The notes below the pieces were generated by a model. The model did not search any database. It was not told the origin of the DNA and saw only the letters and a program-made list of their open reading frames with translations. Source: Burkholderia ubonensis subsp. mesacidophila (GTDB lineage: Bacteria > Pseudomonadota > Gammaproteobacteria > Burkholderiales > Burkholderiaceae). Taken from it: a stretch of 64,000 nucleotides of DNA. Both the position numbers and the translations under genes were made by a program. The stretch is taken from contig NZ_CP020738.1 in NCBI RefSeq assembly GCF_002097715.1, positions 62,001 through 126,000 on the forward strand, written 5' to 3'. This document shows, one piece after another, positions 46,692 to 55,966 of the stretch (within the stretch, counting starts at the first letter, position 1; each line of letters begins with the position of its first letter).

Positions 46692-46710
46692 AAGGTGAGC
46701 GTTTTCGGGA
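46692..46710 (-). repeat. distal Rep iteron
   Basis: AAGGTGAGCGTTTTCGGGA, an exact match to the reverse complement of the origin consensus, 11 kb from the array. It lies in the 393-base gap 46631-47023, which shows no gene. Confidence 0.8.
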
Positions 46711-47023
46711 ACAGGTGAAAACGCCATCGCGTCAGTCTCTTCGGTGACGCAGTGACACGATGTGCTGCTCACCGGTCGCAACCAGAACGAACAAACGCGC
46801 GATTCGACGCGGCTGAAGCGCATGGTGGTGCGTATCGGCATGTCGTGTGTCTCAACGCAGCCCGAATTCCGACCGCGCCGAAGCTTGCATCGGTGCGCGT
46901 CGATACGCCGTGCATCTCACCTATGTGCGAGATGGGCACGTCGCTGCGCCAAGCCTGCGACGCGACGTGCCGATCACCTCACCTCACATGCATACGGCGC
47001 AGCATCGCCCAGCCCGTCACCCG

Positions 47024-48109
47024 TCATCCCGCAATCCGCGCCGCGATTGCTTCCCCGACTGCCTGCGTGCCGGCGCTGCCCGCGAGATCGCGCGTATGCG
47101 GCCCCGTGCGCAGCACGTCCTCGATCGCTGCGACGATCGCGTCGTGCGCGTCGCGCTCGCGGCCGGCGCCGTTGCCGAGGAAGTCGAGCATCATTGCCGC
47201 CGACCAGATCATCGCGATCGGGTTCGCGATGTATTGCCCCGCGATGTCGGGCGCCGAACCGTGCACGGGCTCGAACAGCGACGGAAACGTGCGCTCGGGG
47301 TTGAGGTTCGCGGACGGCGCGATGCCGATCGTGCCGGTGCACGCGGGGCCGAGATCCGACAGGATGTCGCCGAACAGGTTCGATGCGACGACGACGTCGA
47401 AGCGGTCCGGCTGCAGCACGAAGCGGGCGCACAGGATGTCGATGTGCTGCTTGTCCCACACGATGTCCGGATAGCGCTCGGCCATCTCGGCCGCGCGCGC
47501 GTCCCACCACGGCATGCTGATCGCAATGCCGTTGCTCTTCGTCGCAACCGTCAGGCGTTTCGCGCGCCGCTGCGCGAGCTCGAACGCGAACTTCAGCACG
47601 CGCTCGGTGCCGTGCCGCGTGAAGATCGATTGCTGCACGACCACCTCGCGGTCGGTGCCTTCGAACATCGTGCCGCCGACCGACGAGTATTCGCCTTCGG
47701 TGTTCTCGCGCACGATCATGAAGTCGATGTCGCCGGCGCGGCGGCCGGCGAGCGGCGACGGCACGCCGTCGAACAGGCGTGCGGGACGCAGGTTGATGTA
47801 CTGGTCGAACTCGCGGCGGAACTTCAGCAGCGAACCCCACAGCGAGATGTGGTCCGGCACCGTCGCGGGCCAGCCGACCGCGCCGAACAGGATCGCGTCC
47901 ATGCCGGACAGCTGCGCTTTCCAGTCCTCCGGCATCATCCGGCCATGCTGCGCGTAGTAGTCGCAGCTCGCCCATTCGATGTGCGTGAAGTCGAAGCGGA
48001 TGCCGAAGCGGGCCGTCACCGCGTCGAGCGCGCGCAAGCCTTCGGGCATCACTTCACGGCCGATGCCGTCGCCGGGGATGACGGCGATTTGGTAAATCCT
48101 GTCGCTCAT
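47024..48109 (-). CDS. ttuC: tartrate dehydrogenase/D-malate dehydrogenase-type decarboxylating enzyme
   Basis: 361 residues of the isocitrate/isopropylmalate dehydrogenase family: IAVIPGDGIGREVMPEGL, substrate Arg block FRREFDQYINLRPARL, VRENTEGEYSSVGG, the Mg/NAD site NLFGDILSDLGP and EPVHGSAPDIAG. The combination, with EGEYSSVGG, marks tartrate dehydrogenase (also acting on D-malate). Divergent from a LysR regulator. Confidence 0.92.
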   Translation of the reverse strand: MSDRIYQIAVIPGDGIGREVMPEGLRALDAVTARFGIRFDFTHIEWASCDYYAQHGRMMPEDWKAQLSGMDAILFGAVGWPATVPDHISLWGSLLKFRREFDQYINLRPARLFDGVPSPLAGRRAGDIDFMIVRENTEGEYSSVGGTMFEGTDREVVVQQSIFTRHGTERVLKFAFELAQRRAKRLTVATKSNGIAISMPWWDARAAEMAERYPDIVWDKQHIDILCARFVLQPDRFDVVVASNLFGDILSDLGPACTGTIGIAPSANLNPERTFPSLFEPVHGSAPDIAGQYIANPIAMIWSAAMMLDFLGNGAGRERDAHDAIVAAIEDVLRTGPHTRDLAGSAGTQAVGEAIAARIAG

Positions 48110-48233
48110 GCGAATGCTCCTCCAGATCGATTCGGGCCGCCGCGGGTAACGCGCGCAGCGGCGGACGACCTCATTCTATTTATTTCCATCCGGATTAAAA
48201 TCGCCGAAAGGGTTAATCGACTTTCCACGAATC

Positions 48234-49157
48234 GTGAACAAATCGCCGAACCTCGACGACCTGCGCGTGTTCAGCGTCGTCGTCCGCCTGACGAGCTTCA
48301 GTGCGGCGGCCGAGCAGCTCGGCGTGTCGCCCGCGTATGTCAGCAAGCGCATTGCGCAACTGGAAGCGCAGCTCGGCACGCGGCTGCTGCACCGCTCGAC
48401 GCGCCGCGTCGCGGTGACGGAAGCCGGCGAACGCGTGCTCGCGCGCGCCGAGAAGATTCTCGACGACGTCGATCACCTCGTCGAGGACGTGTCGACCACG
48501 CGCACGGTGCCGCGCGGCACGCTGCGCATCTCGAGCAGTTTCGGCTTCGGCCGGCACGTCGTCGCGCCGGCGCTGCTCGCGTTCACCGAGCGTTTTCCGC
48601 AGCTGAACGTGCGGCTCGATCTGTTCGACCGGCTCGTCGACGTCGCGGGCGAAGGGTTCGACCTCGACATCCGGATCGGCGACGAGATCGCCGAGCACCT
48701 GATCGCGCGCCGGCTCGCGTCGAATTACCGCGTGCTGTGCGCGTCGCCCGCCTATCTCGCGCGGCGCGGCACGCCGCGCACGCTCGCGGAGCTTTCGTCG
48801 CATGAATGCCTCGCGATCAAGGAGCGCGATCATCCGCTTGGCGTGTGGCGCATGAATGTGCGCGGCGAGACGCAGACCGTGAAGGTCGGCGGCGCGCTGT
48901 CGACGAATCATGGCGAAGTCGCCGTGCAATGGGCGCTCGCGGGGCGCGGGATCGTGCTGCGGTCGATCTGGGAGGCCGGGCCGCTGATCGCGCGCGGCGC
49001 GCTATGCCGCGTGTTGCCGGACGCGACCCAGCCCGCGAACGTCTGGGCCGTCTATCCGGAACGGGTCGCGACGTCCGCGAAGGTGCGCGTGTGCGTCGAC
49101 TTTCTCACGGATGAGTTCGCGCATCTGAACGACACGGCGAGCGATGACGTCGCGTGA
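48234..49157 (+). CDS. LysR-family regulator of the tartrate/malate dehydrogenase (DmlR-like)
   Basis: 307 residues from a GTG at 48234. LysR helix-turn-helix: LDDLRVFSVVVRLTSFSAAAEQLGVSPAYVSKRIAQLEAQLG in pieces, residues 5-48. The effector domain has LRISSSFGFGRHVVAPALLAF. It resembles DmlR, which activates the neighbouring dehydrogenase gene. Divergent promoter, 124 bases. Confidence 0.93.
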   Translation: MNKSPNLDDLRVFSVVVRLTSFSAAAEQLGVSPAYVSKRIAQLEAQLGTRLLHRSTRRVAVTEAGERVLARAEKILDDVDHLVEDVSTTRTVPRGTLRISSSFGFGRHVVAPALLAFTERFPQLNVRLDLFDRLVDVAGEGFDLDIRIGDEIAEHLIARRLASNYRVLCASPAYLARRGTPRTLAELSSHECLAIKERDHPLGVWRMNVRGETQTVKVGGALSTNHGEVAVQWALAGRGIVLRSIWEAGPLIARGALCRVLPDATQPANVWAVYPERVATSAKVRVCVDFLTDEFAHLNDTASDDVA

Positions 49158-49165
49158 TGCGCGCC

Positions 49166-49185
49166 AAAGGTGAGCTTTTACGGGG
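49166..49185 (-). repeat. distal Rep iteron
   Basis: AAAGGTGAGCTTTTACGGGG, two changes from the iteron consensus, nine bases after the LysR stop. Confidence 0.65.
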
Positions 49186-49213
49186 ACGTGATTCAGTGCC
49201 GGCCCGCGTTACT

Positions 49214-49678
49214 TCACAGCCGGTTGTCCTTCGCCAGCGTGAGCACGCGCGCCCAGCGTTGCGCGTCGCGCTTGTCCGTCATCGGCAGCTTCCATTCGCT
49301 GCGCGCGGCATCGCGGACCTGCACGACGAGATGCCAGCGCCCCCCGATCGGTGCGGCCAGGCAGCCGTCGAGCTGCGACAGCGTATAGCGGCCGTCCGCG
49401 CCATCGTGCGACAGCCATAGCAGCCCCTGCGTCGCGGACACGCGCAACTCGCCCCACGCGCGATGCACGATGTGGGTCCAGCCTTCTTCCCTCGTGTTCG
49501 GCGCGATGTCGCGGCGGCGCTTGATCCACCACGCGACCAGCGCAATCAGCAGCGCGGCGGCAAGCACCGCGGCGGTCACCGCGACCGGCTCGCCGAACTG
49601 CGCGGCGATCACGTGAAAAGTATGAACCGCGCCCCACGCGAGCGCGATGAGCGCGAACAGCGCAATGAAAATCGGCAT
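49214..49678 (-). CDS. small membrane-anchored hypothetical protein
   Basis: 154 residues from MPIFIALFALIALAWG. Two N-terminal hydrophobic segments (about 1-17 and 30-50, ending in KRRRDIAPN) are followed by a soluble beta-rich part (GELRVSATQGLLWLSHDG, GRWHLVVQVRDAARSEWKLPM). Family not recognised. It follows the patatin gene on the same strand and may be its operon partner. Confidence 0.75.
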   Translation of the reverse strand: MPIFIALFALIALAWGAVHTFHVIAAQFGEPVAVTAAVLAAALLIALVAWWIKRRRDIAPNTREEGWTHIVHRAWGELRVSATQGLLWLSHDGADGRYTLSQLDGCLAAPIGGRWHLVVQVRDAARSEWKLPMTDKRDAQRWARVLTLAKDNRL

Positions 49679-49739
49679 GTCGGATTCGGAAAGAGGAACG
49701 GACCGGCGCAGGCAGCGCGCCGGTCCATCGTGCACGACG

Positions 49740-50957
49740 TCACCGCTTGCGGTGAATGTCGTGCGTCACGAAGCCCGCGTCGTTGACGGGCAACGCGAGG
49801 CCGTCCTTGACGGCGAGCGTCTTGCGGATGTCGTCGAGACCCGCGGCCCAGTGGTCGCGCATCGTCGACAGACCGAACTGATAGTCCTTGTAGTGATGCT
49901 CGTACGCCTTCTGCTGGTAGATCAGGTGCTGGATGTTGTATTTCTTCCCGCACGACATCGCTTCCGCCTCGATGCACCACGGATCGGTCTTGCGCTGCTC
50001 CTCCGGCACCCTGTCGAGCACCTGGCGCAGCACGTTGCGATAGCGCTGTTCGCGCTGCAGCGTATCGGTGACGAAACGCGTGCGGCTCGAGTACTGGACG
50101 TCCTTCGTGCGCTCGGCGACGTCGGCCAGCGAACGCGGCAGCGGCCCGCGCGCGCTCCACAGGTCGACCTGGAACGCGAGCGTGTCGCGGCGCGGCCGCG
50201 CGCGCAGCACTTCCATCAGCGGCGTGTTCGACACGACGCCGCCGTCCCAGTAGTACTCGCCTTCGATCTCGACCGGCGGGAACGCGGGCGGCAGCGCGCC
50301 GGACGCCATGAAGTGCTCCGGCTCGAGGCGGATGCGCGCGTTGTCGAAGTAGACGAAGTTGCCGGTGCCGACGTTGACCGCGCCGACCGACACGCGGGTC
50401 TCGCCCGAGTTGATGCGGTCGAAATCGCACAGCTTGAGCAGCGTCGAGCGCAACGCCGACGTGTCGTACCAGCTGACCTTGTCCGGATGATCGGACACGC
50501 CCGGCAGCGGCGGCGGGACGCGCGGCGCGAAGAAGCCCCGTTGGCCCTGCATCATCGCGCTCGCGGCCTGCGATGCGGTGAAGAACGTGCGGACCTGATC
50601 GATGCTGTTGAACAGCGCGAACTCGAAAGCCGCCGGAACCGCCGGAAAGAACGCCGGCTGGCAGATCGTTTCCCAGAACTGACGCAGCCGCTCGACGCGA
50701 TGCTCGGGCGCGTTGCCCGCGATCAGCGCGGTGTTGAGCGCGCCGATCGAGATGCCCGCGATCCAGTCGAGCGGAATGCCCGCTTCGTGCAAGCCTTCGA
50801 ACACGCCTGCCTGATAGGCGCCGAGCGCGCCGCCGCCCTGCAGCACGAGTGCGATCGTCTCGTAGGGAAGCGTGCGGGCGGCGGCCGGCGCGCCGGCCTC
50901 ATGATGCAGGTCCGCCGCATCGACGGCCTGCTTTTCTGTACGGGCGTGCGGTTTCAT
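49740..50957 (-). CDS. patatin-like phospholipase
   Basis: 405 residues from MKPHARTEK; the ATG at 50957 has CGGAGC upstream. Oxyanion loop LQGGGALGAYQAGV, nucleophile IAGISIGALNTALI (Ser in GISIG), and catalytic Asp in DGGVVSNTPL. A C-terminal DUF3734 region follows (IQHLIYQQKAYEHHYKDYQF). Such proteins are linked to PHB/ketone-body genes in Burkholderia. The TnpB element inserted directly upstream of its ribosome binding site, splitting it from hbdH. Confidence 0.94.
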   Translation of the reverse strand: MKPHARTEKQAVDAADLHHEAGAPAAARTLPYETIALVLQGGGALGAYQAGVFEGLHEAGIPLDWIAGISIGALNTALIAGNAPEHRVERLRQFWETICQPAFFPAVPAAFEFALFNSIDQVRTFFTASQAASAMMQGQRGFFAPRVPPPLPGVSDHPDKVSWYDTSALRSTLLKLCDFDRINSGETRVSVGAVNVGTGNFVYFDNARIRLEPEHFMASGALPPAFPPVEIEGEYYWDGGVVSNTPLMEVLRARPRRDTLAFQVDLWSARGPLPRSLADVAERTKDVQYSSRTRFVTDTLQREQRYRNVLRQVLDRVPEEQRKTDPWCIEAEAMSCGKKYNIQHLIYQQKAYEHHYKDYQFGLSTMRDHWAAGLDDIRKTLAVKDGLALPVNDAGFVTHDIHRKR

Positions 50958-50974
50958 CAATTGCTCCGAGAAAT

Positions 50975-52114
50975 CCCGCCATTGATGGCGGGGAGGAAAG
51001 GAGTGCGCTTGACAGGCAGCTTCTCCCACGGGTTAGGATGGCCGGCATGATTCTTGTCTACCGCTACCGGGTGAAGTCGCTCAACGGACTCCTTAACAAA
51101 CAGAGCCGAGCGGTGACCTAAGTCTGGAACTTCTGCAATGACACGCAGAAGCACGCGCTCAAGTGGCGCAAGAAGTGGCCGACGGGGTTCGACCTGAACG
51201 TGCTGACGACCGGCAGCAGCAAGGCACTCGGCATCCACTCCGGCACGGTCAACGCGACGTGCGAGCAATACGCGAAATCGCGCAGCCAGCGCCGTCGCCC
51301 TTATCTGCGCTATCGCGGCAGAAAGTCGCTTGGCTGGGTGCCGCTGAAGGGCCGCGACCTGAAGCGCGAGGGCGACGCGTTTCGCTTTGCCGGCAACACC
51401 TTCCGCGTATTCAATAGCCGCCTGCTTCCCGAAGGCAAGATCAAGGACGGCACCAACTTCGCGCAGGATGCGCGCGGCAACTGGTTTCTCAACATCGTGA
51501 TCGAGATGCCCGATGTTCCGGCCCGTCCGATCCGTTCCGGTGTCGGCATCGATCTGGGCCTGAAAGACTTCGCCACACTTTCGACCGGCGAAAAACTGCC
51601 GAATGACCGGTTCGGCCGGCGCGCGGCCGACAAGCTGGCGAAGGCGCAGCGGGCGCGAAAGCACAAACGGCATATCGCGAAGCTGCATGCCAAGGTGGCG
51701 AATGTCCGTGCCGATTTCCAGCACAAGCTCGCGCTCGATCTGGTGCGACGCTTCGATTACATCGCGGTCGGCAACGTGTCGGCCGCCAGTCTCGCCAGAA
51801 CCAGGATGGCGAAGAGCGTCTACGACGCATCCTGGTCGTCCTTCCGGAACAAGCTCCGTTACAAGGCGATCGCGCACGGAGCCACGTTCGAGGAAGTGGA
51901 CGAAAGCGGTTCTACCCAGTCCTGTTCGGCGTGCGGGTCGAGAGACAGCACGACGCGGCCGAAAGGTATCGCGGGACTGCGAATAAGAGAGTGGACCTGC
52001 AGTGACTGCGGTGTCGTGCATGATCGCGATATCAACGCTGCGTTGAACATTCTCCGATGCGGACGTGCATCGCCAGGTGTGGGAATCGCCTCCCTTTAGG
52101 GAGGCGAGGACGTT
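50975..52114 (+). mobile_element. orphan TnpB element (IS605/IS607-type accessory, no transposase)
   Basis: Left boundary near the hairpin CCCGCCAT-TG-ATGGCGGG (50975-50992). Right boundary near CGCCTCCC-TTTA-GGGAGGCG (52087-52106), followed by AGGACGTT. The right hairpin contains the tnpB stop in its loop, the region from which a guide (omega) RNA is normally made. The element lies exactly between the hbdH stop codon and the patatin ribosome binding site. No tnpA is present. Ends are inferred. Confidence 0.75.
51047..52099 (+). pseudogene. tnpB: TnpB RNA-guided nuclease homologue with an in-frame stop
   Basis: Reading from MILVYRYRVKSL, the frame meets TAA at 51119-51121, exactly where TnpB proteins have a residue before VWNFCND. 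From there it is open to 52099; an internal GTG at 51200 could restart 299 residues. RuvC-I Asp is in GVGIDLGLKDF. The usual Glu position is Gly (YIAVGNVSAASLA), but a Glu appears in EVDESGSTQSC, the alternative site of Fanzor-like enzymes. The zinc finger is CSACG...CSDCG, and RuvC-III Asp is in HDRDINAALNIL. Confidence 0.82.
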
Positions 52115-52898
52115 ACTGCATGAACCAGCCGTGGCTGACGATGAACGACTGGCCGGTCAGCGCGGCGCTCGGGAACGCCGACAGGAACAGCACCGTCTGC
52201 GCGACGTCCTGCACCGTCGTGAACACGCCGTCGACCGTGTTGCCGAGCATCACCTTCTTCACCACTTCGTCTTCGCTGATCCCGAGCTCCTTGGCCTGCT
52301 CCGGAATCTGCTTGTCGACGAGCGGCGTGCGCACGAAGCCCGGGCACACGACGTGCGAGCGCACGTTGTGCTTCGCGCCTTCCTTCGCCAGCACGCGCGC
52401 GAGACCCAGCAGCCCGTGCTTCGCGGTCACGTACGCCGACTTCAGCGGCGACGCCTCGTGCGAGTGCACCGAGCCCATGTAGATCACGACGCCGCCGCGG
52501 TCGTCCTTGTACATGTGCTTGAGCGCCGCCTTGGTGGTCAGGAACGCGCCGTCGACGTGGATCGCCTGCATCTTCTTCCAGTCGGCGAACGCGTAGTTCT
52601 CGATCGGGTTGACGATCTGGATGCCCGCGTTCGACACGAGGATGTCGATCGAGCCGAACGTTTCGGCCACCTTGTCGATGCCGCTGTTGACGGCGTCCTC
52701 GTTCGTCACGTCCATCGCGACGCCGATCGCCTTGCCGCCCGCCTGCTTGATTTCCTCGGCGACGGCGTTCGCGCCGTCCTGGTTCAGGTCGGCGATCGCC
52801 ACCGCCGAGCCCGCCTTTGCCAGTTCCAGCGCGATTTCCTTGCCGATGCCGCTCGCGGCGCCGGTGACGACTGCGGTCTTGCCATTCAGATTGCTCAT
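52113..52898 (-). CDS. hbdH: 3-hydroxybutyrate dehydrogenase
   Basis: 261 residues, short-chain dehydrogenase: [20 protein letters not shown] in LVSNAGIQI, catalytic Ser-Tyr-Lys in [21 protein letters not shown], and the family motif [22 protein letters not shown]. It interconverts 3-hydroxybutyrate and acetoacetate. Downstream of acetoacetate decarboxylase (51-base gap). Its stop codon adjoins the TnpB element. Confidence 0.96.
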   Translation of the reverse strand: MSNLNGKTAVVTGAASGIGKEIALELAKAGSAVAIADLNQDGANAVAEEIKQAGGKAIGVAMDVTNEDAVNSGIDKVAETFGSIDILVSNAGIQIVNPIENYAFADWKKMQAIHVDGAFLTTKAALKHMYKDDRGGVVIYMGSVHSHEASPLKSAYVTAKHGLLGLARVLAKEGAKHNVRSHVVCPGFVRTPLVDKQIPEQAKELGISEDEVVKKVMLGNTVDGVFTTVQDVAQTVLFLSAFPSAALTGQSFIVSHGWFMQ

Positions 52899-52949
52899 GT
52901 TCGAGTTTCCGTAATCAAGGGTGGAAAAAGGGGAAAAGGACGGCGGGCG

Positions 52950-53690
52950 TTACTGCGCCAGGTAATCGTAGACGACTTCGCCGAGCCCGAGCGTCAAATC
53001 CGCGACGATATGCCGGGCCTCGACGATCTCGAGCACCGGCAGGTCGGCGACCGGCGCGAGCGCATGCGGCGACAGCTCGAGCGAGGCCGGGCCGGTCCAT
53101 GCGCCTTTCATCTGGATATCCTCCATGTAGTAGCGCACCAGCTCGCAGACGCGCGCCGAGCCATCGACATGAGGAATGATCTTCAGCAGGAAATTGGGGC
53201 TGGCGAGGCGCTTGGCCTGCTCGGCGATGTCCAGCTCGCGGTGCTTGTAGCCCATCGTGCCGGTCGCGACGCGCACCTTGCCGTAGTCGAGCGTGCCGAG
53301 GAGGTGATCGGTGTTCACGTGCAGCGTGGGCGACGCGAGCTTCTTCGGGAATCCCCACAGCTCGCGGCCGCCGGCGATCGGCGGATGGTCGTCGAGGTAC
53401 ATCGCGAGCGTGTAGCTGCCCGGCTGGCCGTTGTATTCGACGGGGATCACCTGGCCGCTTTCGGTGTAGTCGCCGAAGCCGGTGGAGTCGGCCATGCGAA
53501 TGAATTCGTAATGCACGAGCGGCTCGGTGACCTGCAGGGGTTCAGGCACGATTTCGCGCAGACGATCCGGATCGGTGCGATACGTGATGATCAGGAACTC
53601 ACGATCGACGAAACGGTAAGGGCCCATCGGGAAGGCAGGGCTGGTCAACGGCATCGCAAAGGCTTTCGATCGGACATCGCTGGGTTTCAT
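52950..53690 (-). CDS. adc: acetoacetate decarboxylase
   Basis: 246 residues. The catalytic block [12 protein letters not shown] carries the Schiff-base Lys, and the N-terminal [18 protein letters not shown] and [19 protein letters not shown] are typical. It converts acetoacetate to acetone and CO2. First gene of the adc-hbdH-(patatin) operon. Confidence 0.95.
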   Translation of the reverse strand: MKPSDVRSKAFAMPLTSPAFPMGPYRFVDREFLIITYRTDPDRLREIVPEPLQVTEPLVHYEFIRMADSTGFGDYTESGQVIPVEYNGQPGSYTLAMYLDDHPPIAGGRELWGFPKKLASPTLHVNTDHLLGTLDYGKVRVATGTMGYKHRELDIAEQAKRLASPNFLLKIIPHVDGSARVCELVRYYMEDIQMKGAWTGPASLELSPHALAPVADLPVLEIVEARHIVADLTLGLGEVVYDYLAQ

Positions 53691-53898
53691 GCGGACTCCT
53701 TGTTGTTGATCGGCTTCGTTGATGAGTGCTCGTAATCCTATGCCTGCGCGCCGTCGTTGTGCGATGCCACAACTGGAATAAATTGTTGCAGAATCCGATG
53801 AATTGACAACGCAAATGTTGATTCGAACGGCGTCAATGGCCCGATGGACGCTCAGCGCACCGATCGTCGCAGGTGTCGATGACGTCGCGATGTGGTCG

Positions 53899-53939
53899 AG
53901 GGTGAGCTTTTTCGGGATTCATGGTGAGGTTTTACGGGA
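53899..53939 (-). repeat. pair of distal Rep iterons
   Basis: AGGGTGAGCTTTTTCGGGA (53899-53917) and TGGTGAGGTTTTACGGGA (53922-53939), each one or two changes from the consensus and in tandem, about 18 kb from the array. They sit in the 438-base gap 53691-54128 upstream of adc, where no gene is seen. Confidence 0.8.
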
Positions 53940-54128
53940 AACGCTCCACCCGAAATATTTCAACTGTGTGAACTTTTGTTGCGACACGCACTCTAAAAGC
54001 GTCCTTGCGGCCGGACGGCCGGCCATCGCGGTGCCGGACGTCGTTAAGCATTGCTTAAGCGAGCTGCACTTAGCATCAGACGTGACCGGAGGACCGGTCG
54101 CGCATTCCCGCCCCACGTATCCCGATAC

Positions 54129-54710
54129 ATGCAGAATCTCAACCTCACCCTGTTTTCCGCGATCAACGCCGGCGCGACGCCGCAACCGGGCGTCGCGACG
54201 CTCGCGATCCTTGCCGCCGACTGGCTCGTCTATGCGATTCCGGCAATGCTGCTGCTGACCTGGCTGTTCGGCGTGCGCACGACGCGGCGCCAGGCCATCG
54301 AGGCCGGCGTCGGCGCGTGCGTGGCGCTCGTGCTCGCCCAGGTGCTGTCGCACTTCTGGTTCTCGCCGCGGCCGTTCATGGCGGGCGTCGGCACGCAGTT
54401 GATCCCGCATGCGCCGGACGGCTCGTTTCCGAGCGATCACATGACGTTCGTCTGGAGCGTGGCGGTCGGCATGCTGCTCGGCGGCGCGACGCGCATGACG
54501 GGCCTCGTGATGGCGGCGATGGCCGCCGCGATCGCGTGGGGACGGATCTATGCGGGTGTGCACTGGCCGTTCGACATGGCGGGCGGCGTGCTGGTCGGCA
54601 CCGCCGGCGCGCTGGCCGCGCACCTGTATGCGCGGCCCGTCACGGCGATGCTCGAGCGCATCGGCGAGTCGGTGCATGCGGTCGTGATGGGGCGTCTGCA
54701 CACGCCGTAA
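54129..54710 (+). CDS. PAP2-family phosphatase (undecaprenyl-diphosphatase-like)
   Basis: 193 residues with five or so membrane helices. Acid phosphatase motifs: FSPRPF (site 1, lacking the usual Lys), FPSDHMTF (site 2) and GRIYAGVHWPFD (site 3). The length and GSFPSDH resemble BcrC-type undecaprenyl pyrophosphate phosphatases, which recycle the cell-wall lipid carrier. Substrate remains an inference. Confidence 0.9.
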   Translation: MQNLNLTLFSAINAGATPQPGVATLAILAADWLVYAIPAMLLLTWLFGVRTTRRQAIEAGVGACVALVLAQVLSHFWFSPRPFMAGVGTQLIPHAPDGSFPSDHMTFVWSVAVGMLLGGATRMTGLVMAAMAAAIAWGRIYAGVHWPFDMAGGVLVGTAGALAAHLYARPVTAMLERIGESVHAVVMGRLHTP

Positions 54711-54734
54711 CGAGGAAGGATCGGGCCGGGGCGG

Positions 54735-54956
54735 TCAGCCCGGCGTTCTGGCCGATTCGGCCGCCGCCGCCGGGGCGGCGCCGCCGTGCAGCTCGGCCGT
54801 GTCTGCCGGCTGCCGCGCGGCGTCGCGCTCGAGCGCGCTCTCCTTGAGGATCGCGCACATCGCGACGAACAGCGCCAGCACGACGGCCGCGAGGCCGCAG
54901 TAGCCGGCGATCTTCAGGTGGCGAAGGAAAGGCGCAGCGTGGCTTTCTTTTGTCAT
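54735..54956 (-). CDS. small single-pass membrane protein
   Basis: 73 residues from MTKESHAAPFLRHLKIAG, behind CAGGAG. One helix (GYCGLAAVVLALFVAMCAIL) and an Ala-rich, acidic tail. No family recognised. Convergent with the phosphatase gene. Confidence 0.7.
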   Translation of the reverse strand: MTKESHAAPFLRHLKIAGYCGLAAVVLALFVAMCAILKESALERDAARQPADTAELHGGAAPAAAAESARTPG

Positions 54957-55116
54957 GACCGGGCGCTCCTGGGGCGGACAGCGTCGACTGCCTGACAGCG
55001 GCATCGCAGACGTAGGTATATACCAGCCGCCGCGCCAATGCCAAGCCGTCCGCGCGCCGGAACCCCCTCTGTCGGGAGTCCGAATCCCCGGAGCCCGTCG
55101 CCGGATGCCAGTCACG

Positions 55117-55938
55117 TCAGTCGTCGAGCGATTCGTGCACCGCGCTCGCGCCGCGCTTCCAGTAGGCCGCCGCACGAATCCGCGCCTTGTCGACACCCCG
55201 CTCGCCGGTCAGATGCTGCCTTACCGCGCGCATCGCGAGCGCTTCGCCGGCCGCCCACACGTAGCCATCACCACTCGGCAAAGGCAGGTCGCGGACGGCG
55301 TCCAGCAGCGCGTCGCCGTCGCCGGCCTGCGCTTCGTCGCGGAAACGCCAGATCTCATGCACTTCCGCGCGCGTATCGAACGCGATCTGCGCGCGGCGGT
55401 CCGCGACTTCCAGCACGACCGCCGCGCGCGAGCCGGCGGGCAGTTCTTCCAGACGCCGGGCGATGGCCGGCAGCGCGGTGTCGTCGCCGATCAGCAGATG
55501 CCAGTCGAAACCGGTCGGCACGACGAACGAACCGCGCGGGCCGCCGATGCCGAGCCATTGGCCGACGCACGCCTGCGCGGCCCACTGCGACGCCGAGCCC
55601 GCGTGGTTCAGCACGAATTCCAGATCCAGTTCGCACTTCGTACGATCGAAGCGCCGCGGCGTGAAGTCGCGCGCGACGGGCCTCGGCTCGCCGTCGGGAA
55701 ACACCGGGCCGTCCGGCCCCAGCGACGGCAGCGCGGGGCGCTCGGCGCCGGGCGGCGGCAGGAACACCTTCACGTGATCGTCGAACGACGCCGATTCGAA
55801 ATCGGCGAGATCGGGGCCGCTCAGCGTGACGCGCAGCAGGTGCGGCGTCACCGCGTGAATGCGGACGACCTGCAAGAGGCGGAACTTGAGTGTGTGACGC
55901 ACGCGCGTCACGGTGCGTTCGGGGGTGTGTCGATTCAA
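55117..55938 (-). CDS. siderophore-interacting ferric reductase (NfeF/ViuB family)
   Basis: 273 residues from a TTG at 55938 with AGGAG upstream. FAD-binding barrel: PRPVARDFTPRRFD (R-x-Y/F-T/S loop), then GPRGSFVVPTGFDWHLLIGDDTALPAIARRLEELP. C-terminal EALAMRAVRQHLTGERGVDKARIRAAAYWKRG is the SIP signature. It reduces ferric siderophores with NADPH. Directly downstream (28 bases) of a PadR gene, as in nfeF-nfeR. Confidence 0.93.
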   Translation of the reverse strand: MNRHTPERTVTRVRHTLKFRLLQVVRIHAVTPHLLRVTLSGPDLADFESASFDDHVKVFLPPPGAERPALPSLGPDGPVFPDGEPRPVARDFTPRRFDRTKCELDLEFVLNHAGSASQWAAQACVGQWLGIGGPRGSFVVPTGFDWHLLIGDDTALPAIARRLEELPAGSRAAVVLEVADRRAQIAFDTRAEVHEIWRFRDEAQAGDGDALLDAVRDLPLPSGDGYVWAAGEALAMRAVRQHLTGERGVDKARIRAAAYWKRGASAVHESLDD

Positions 55939-55966
55939 TCTGTTCTCCTGATTGAGGTGGCTCCGG

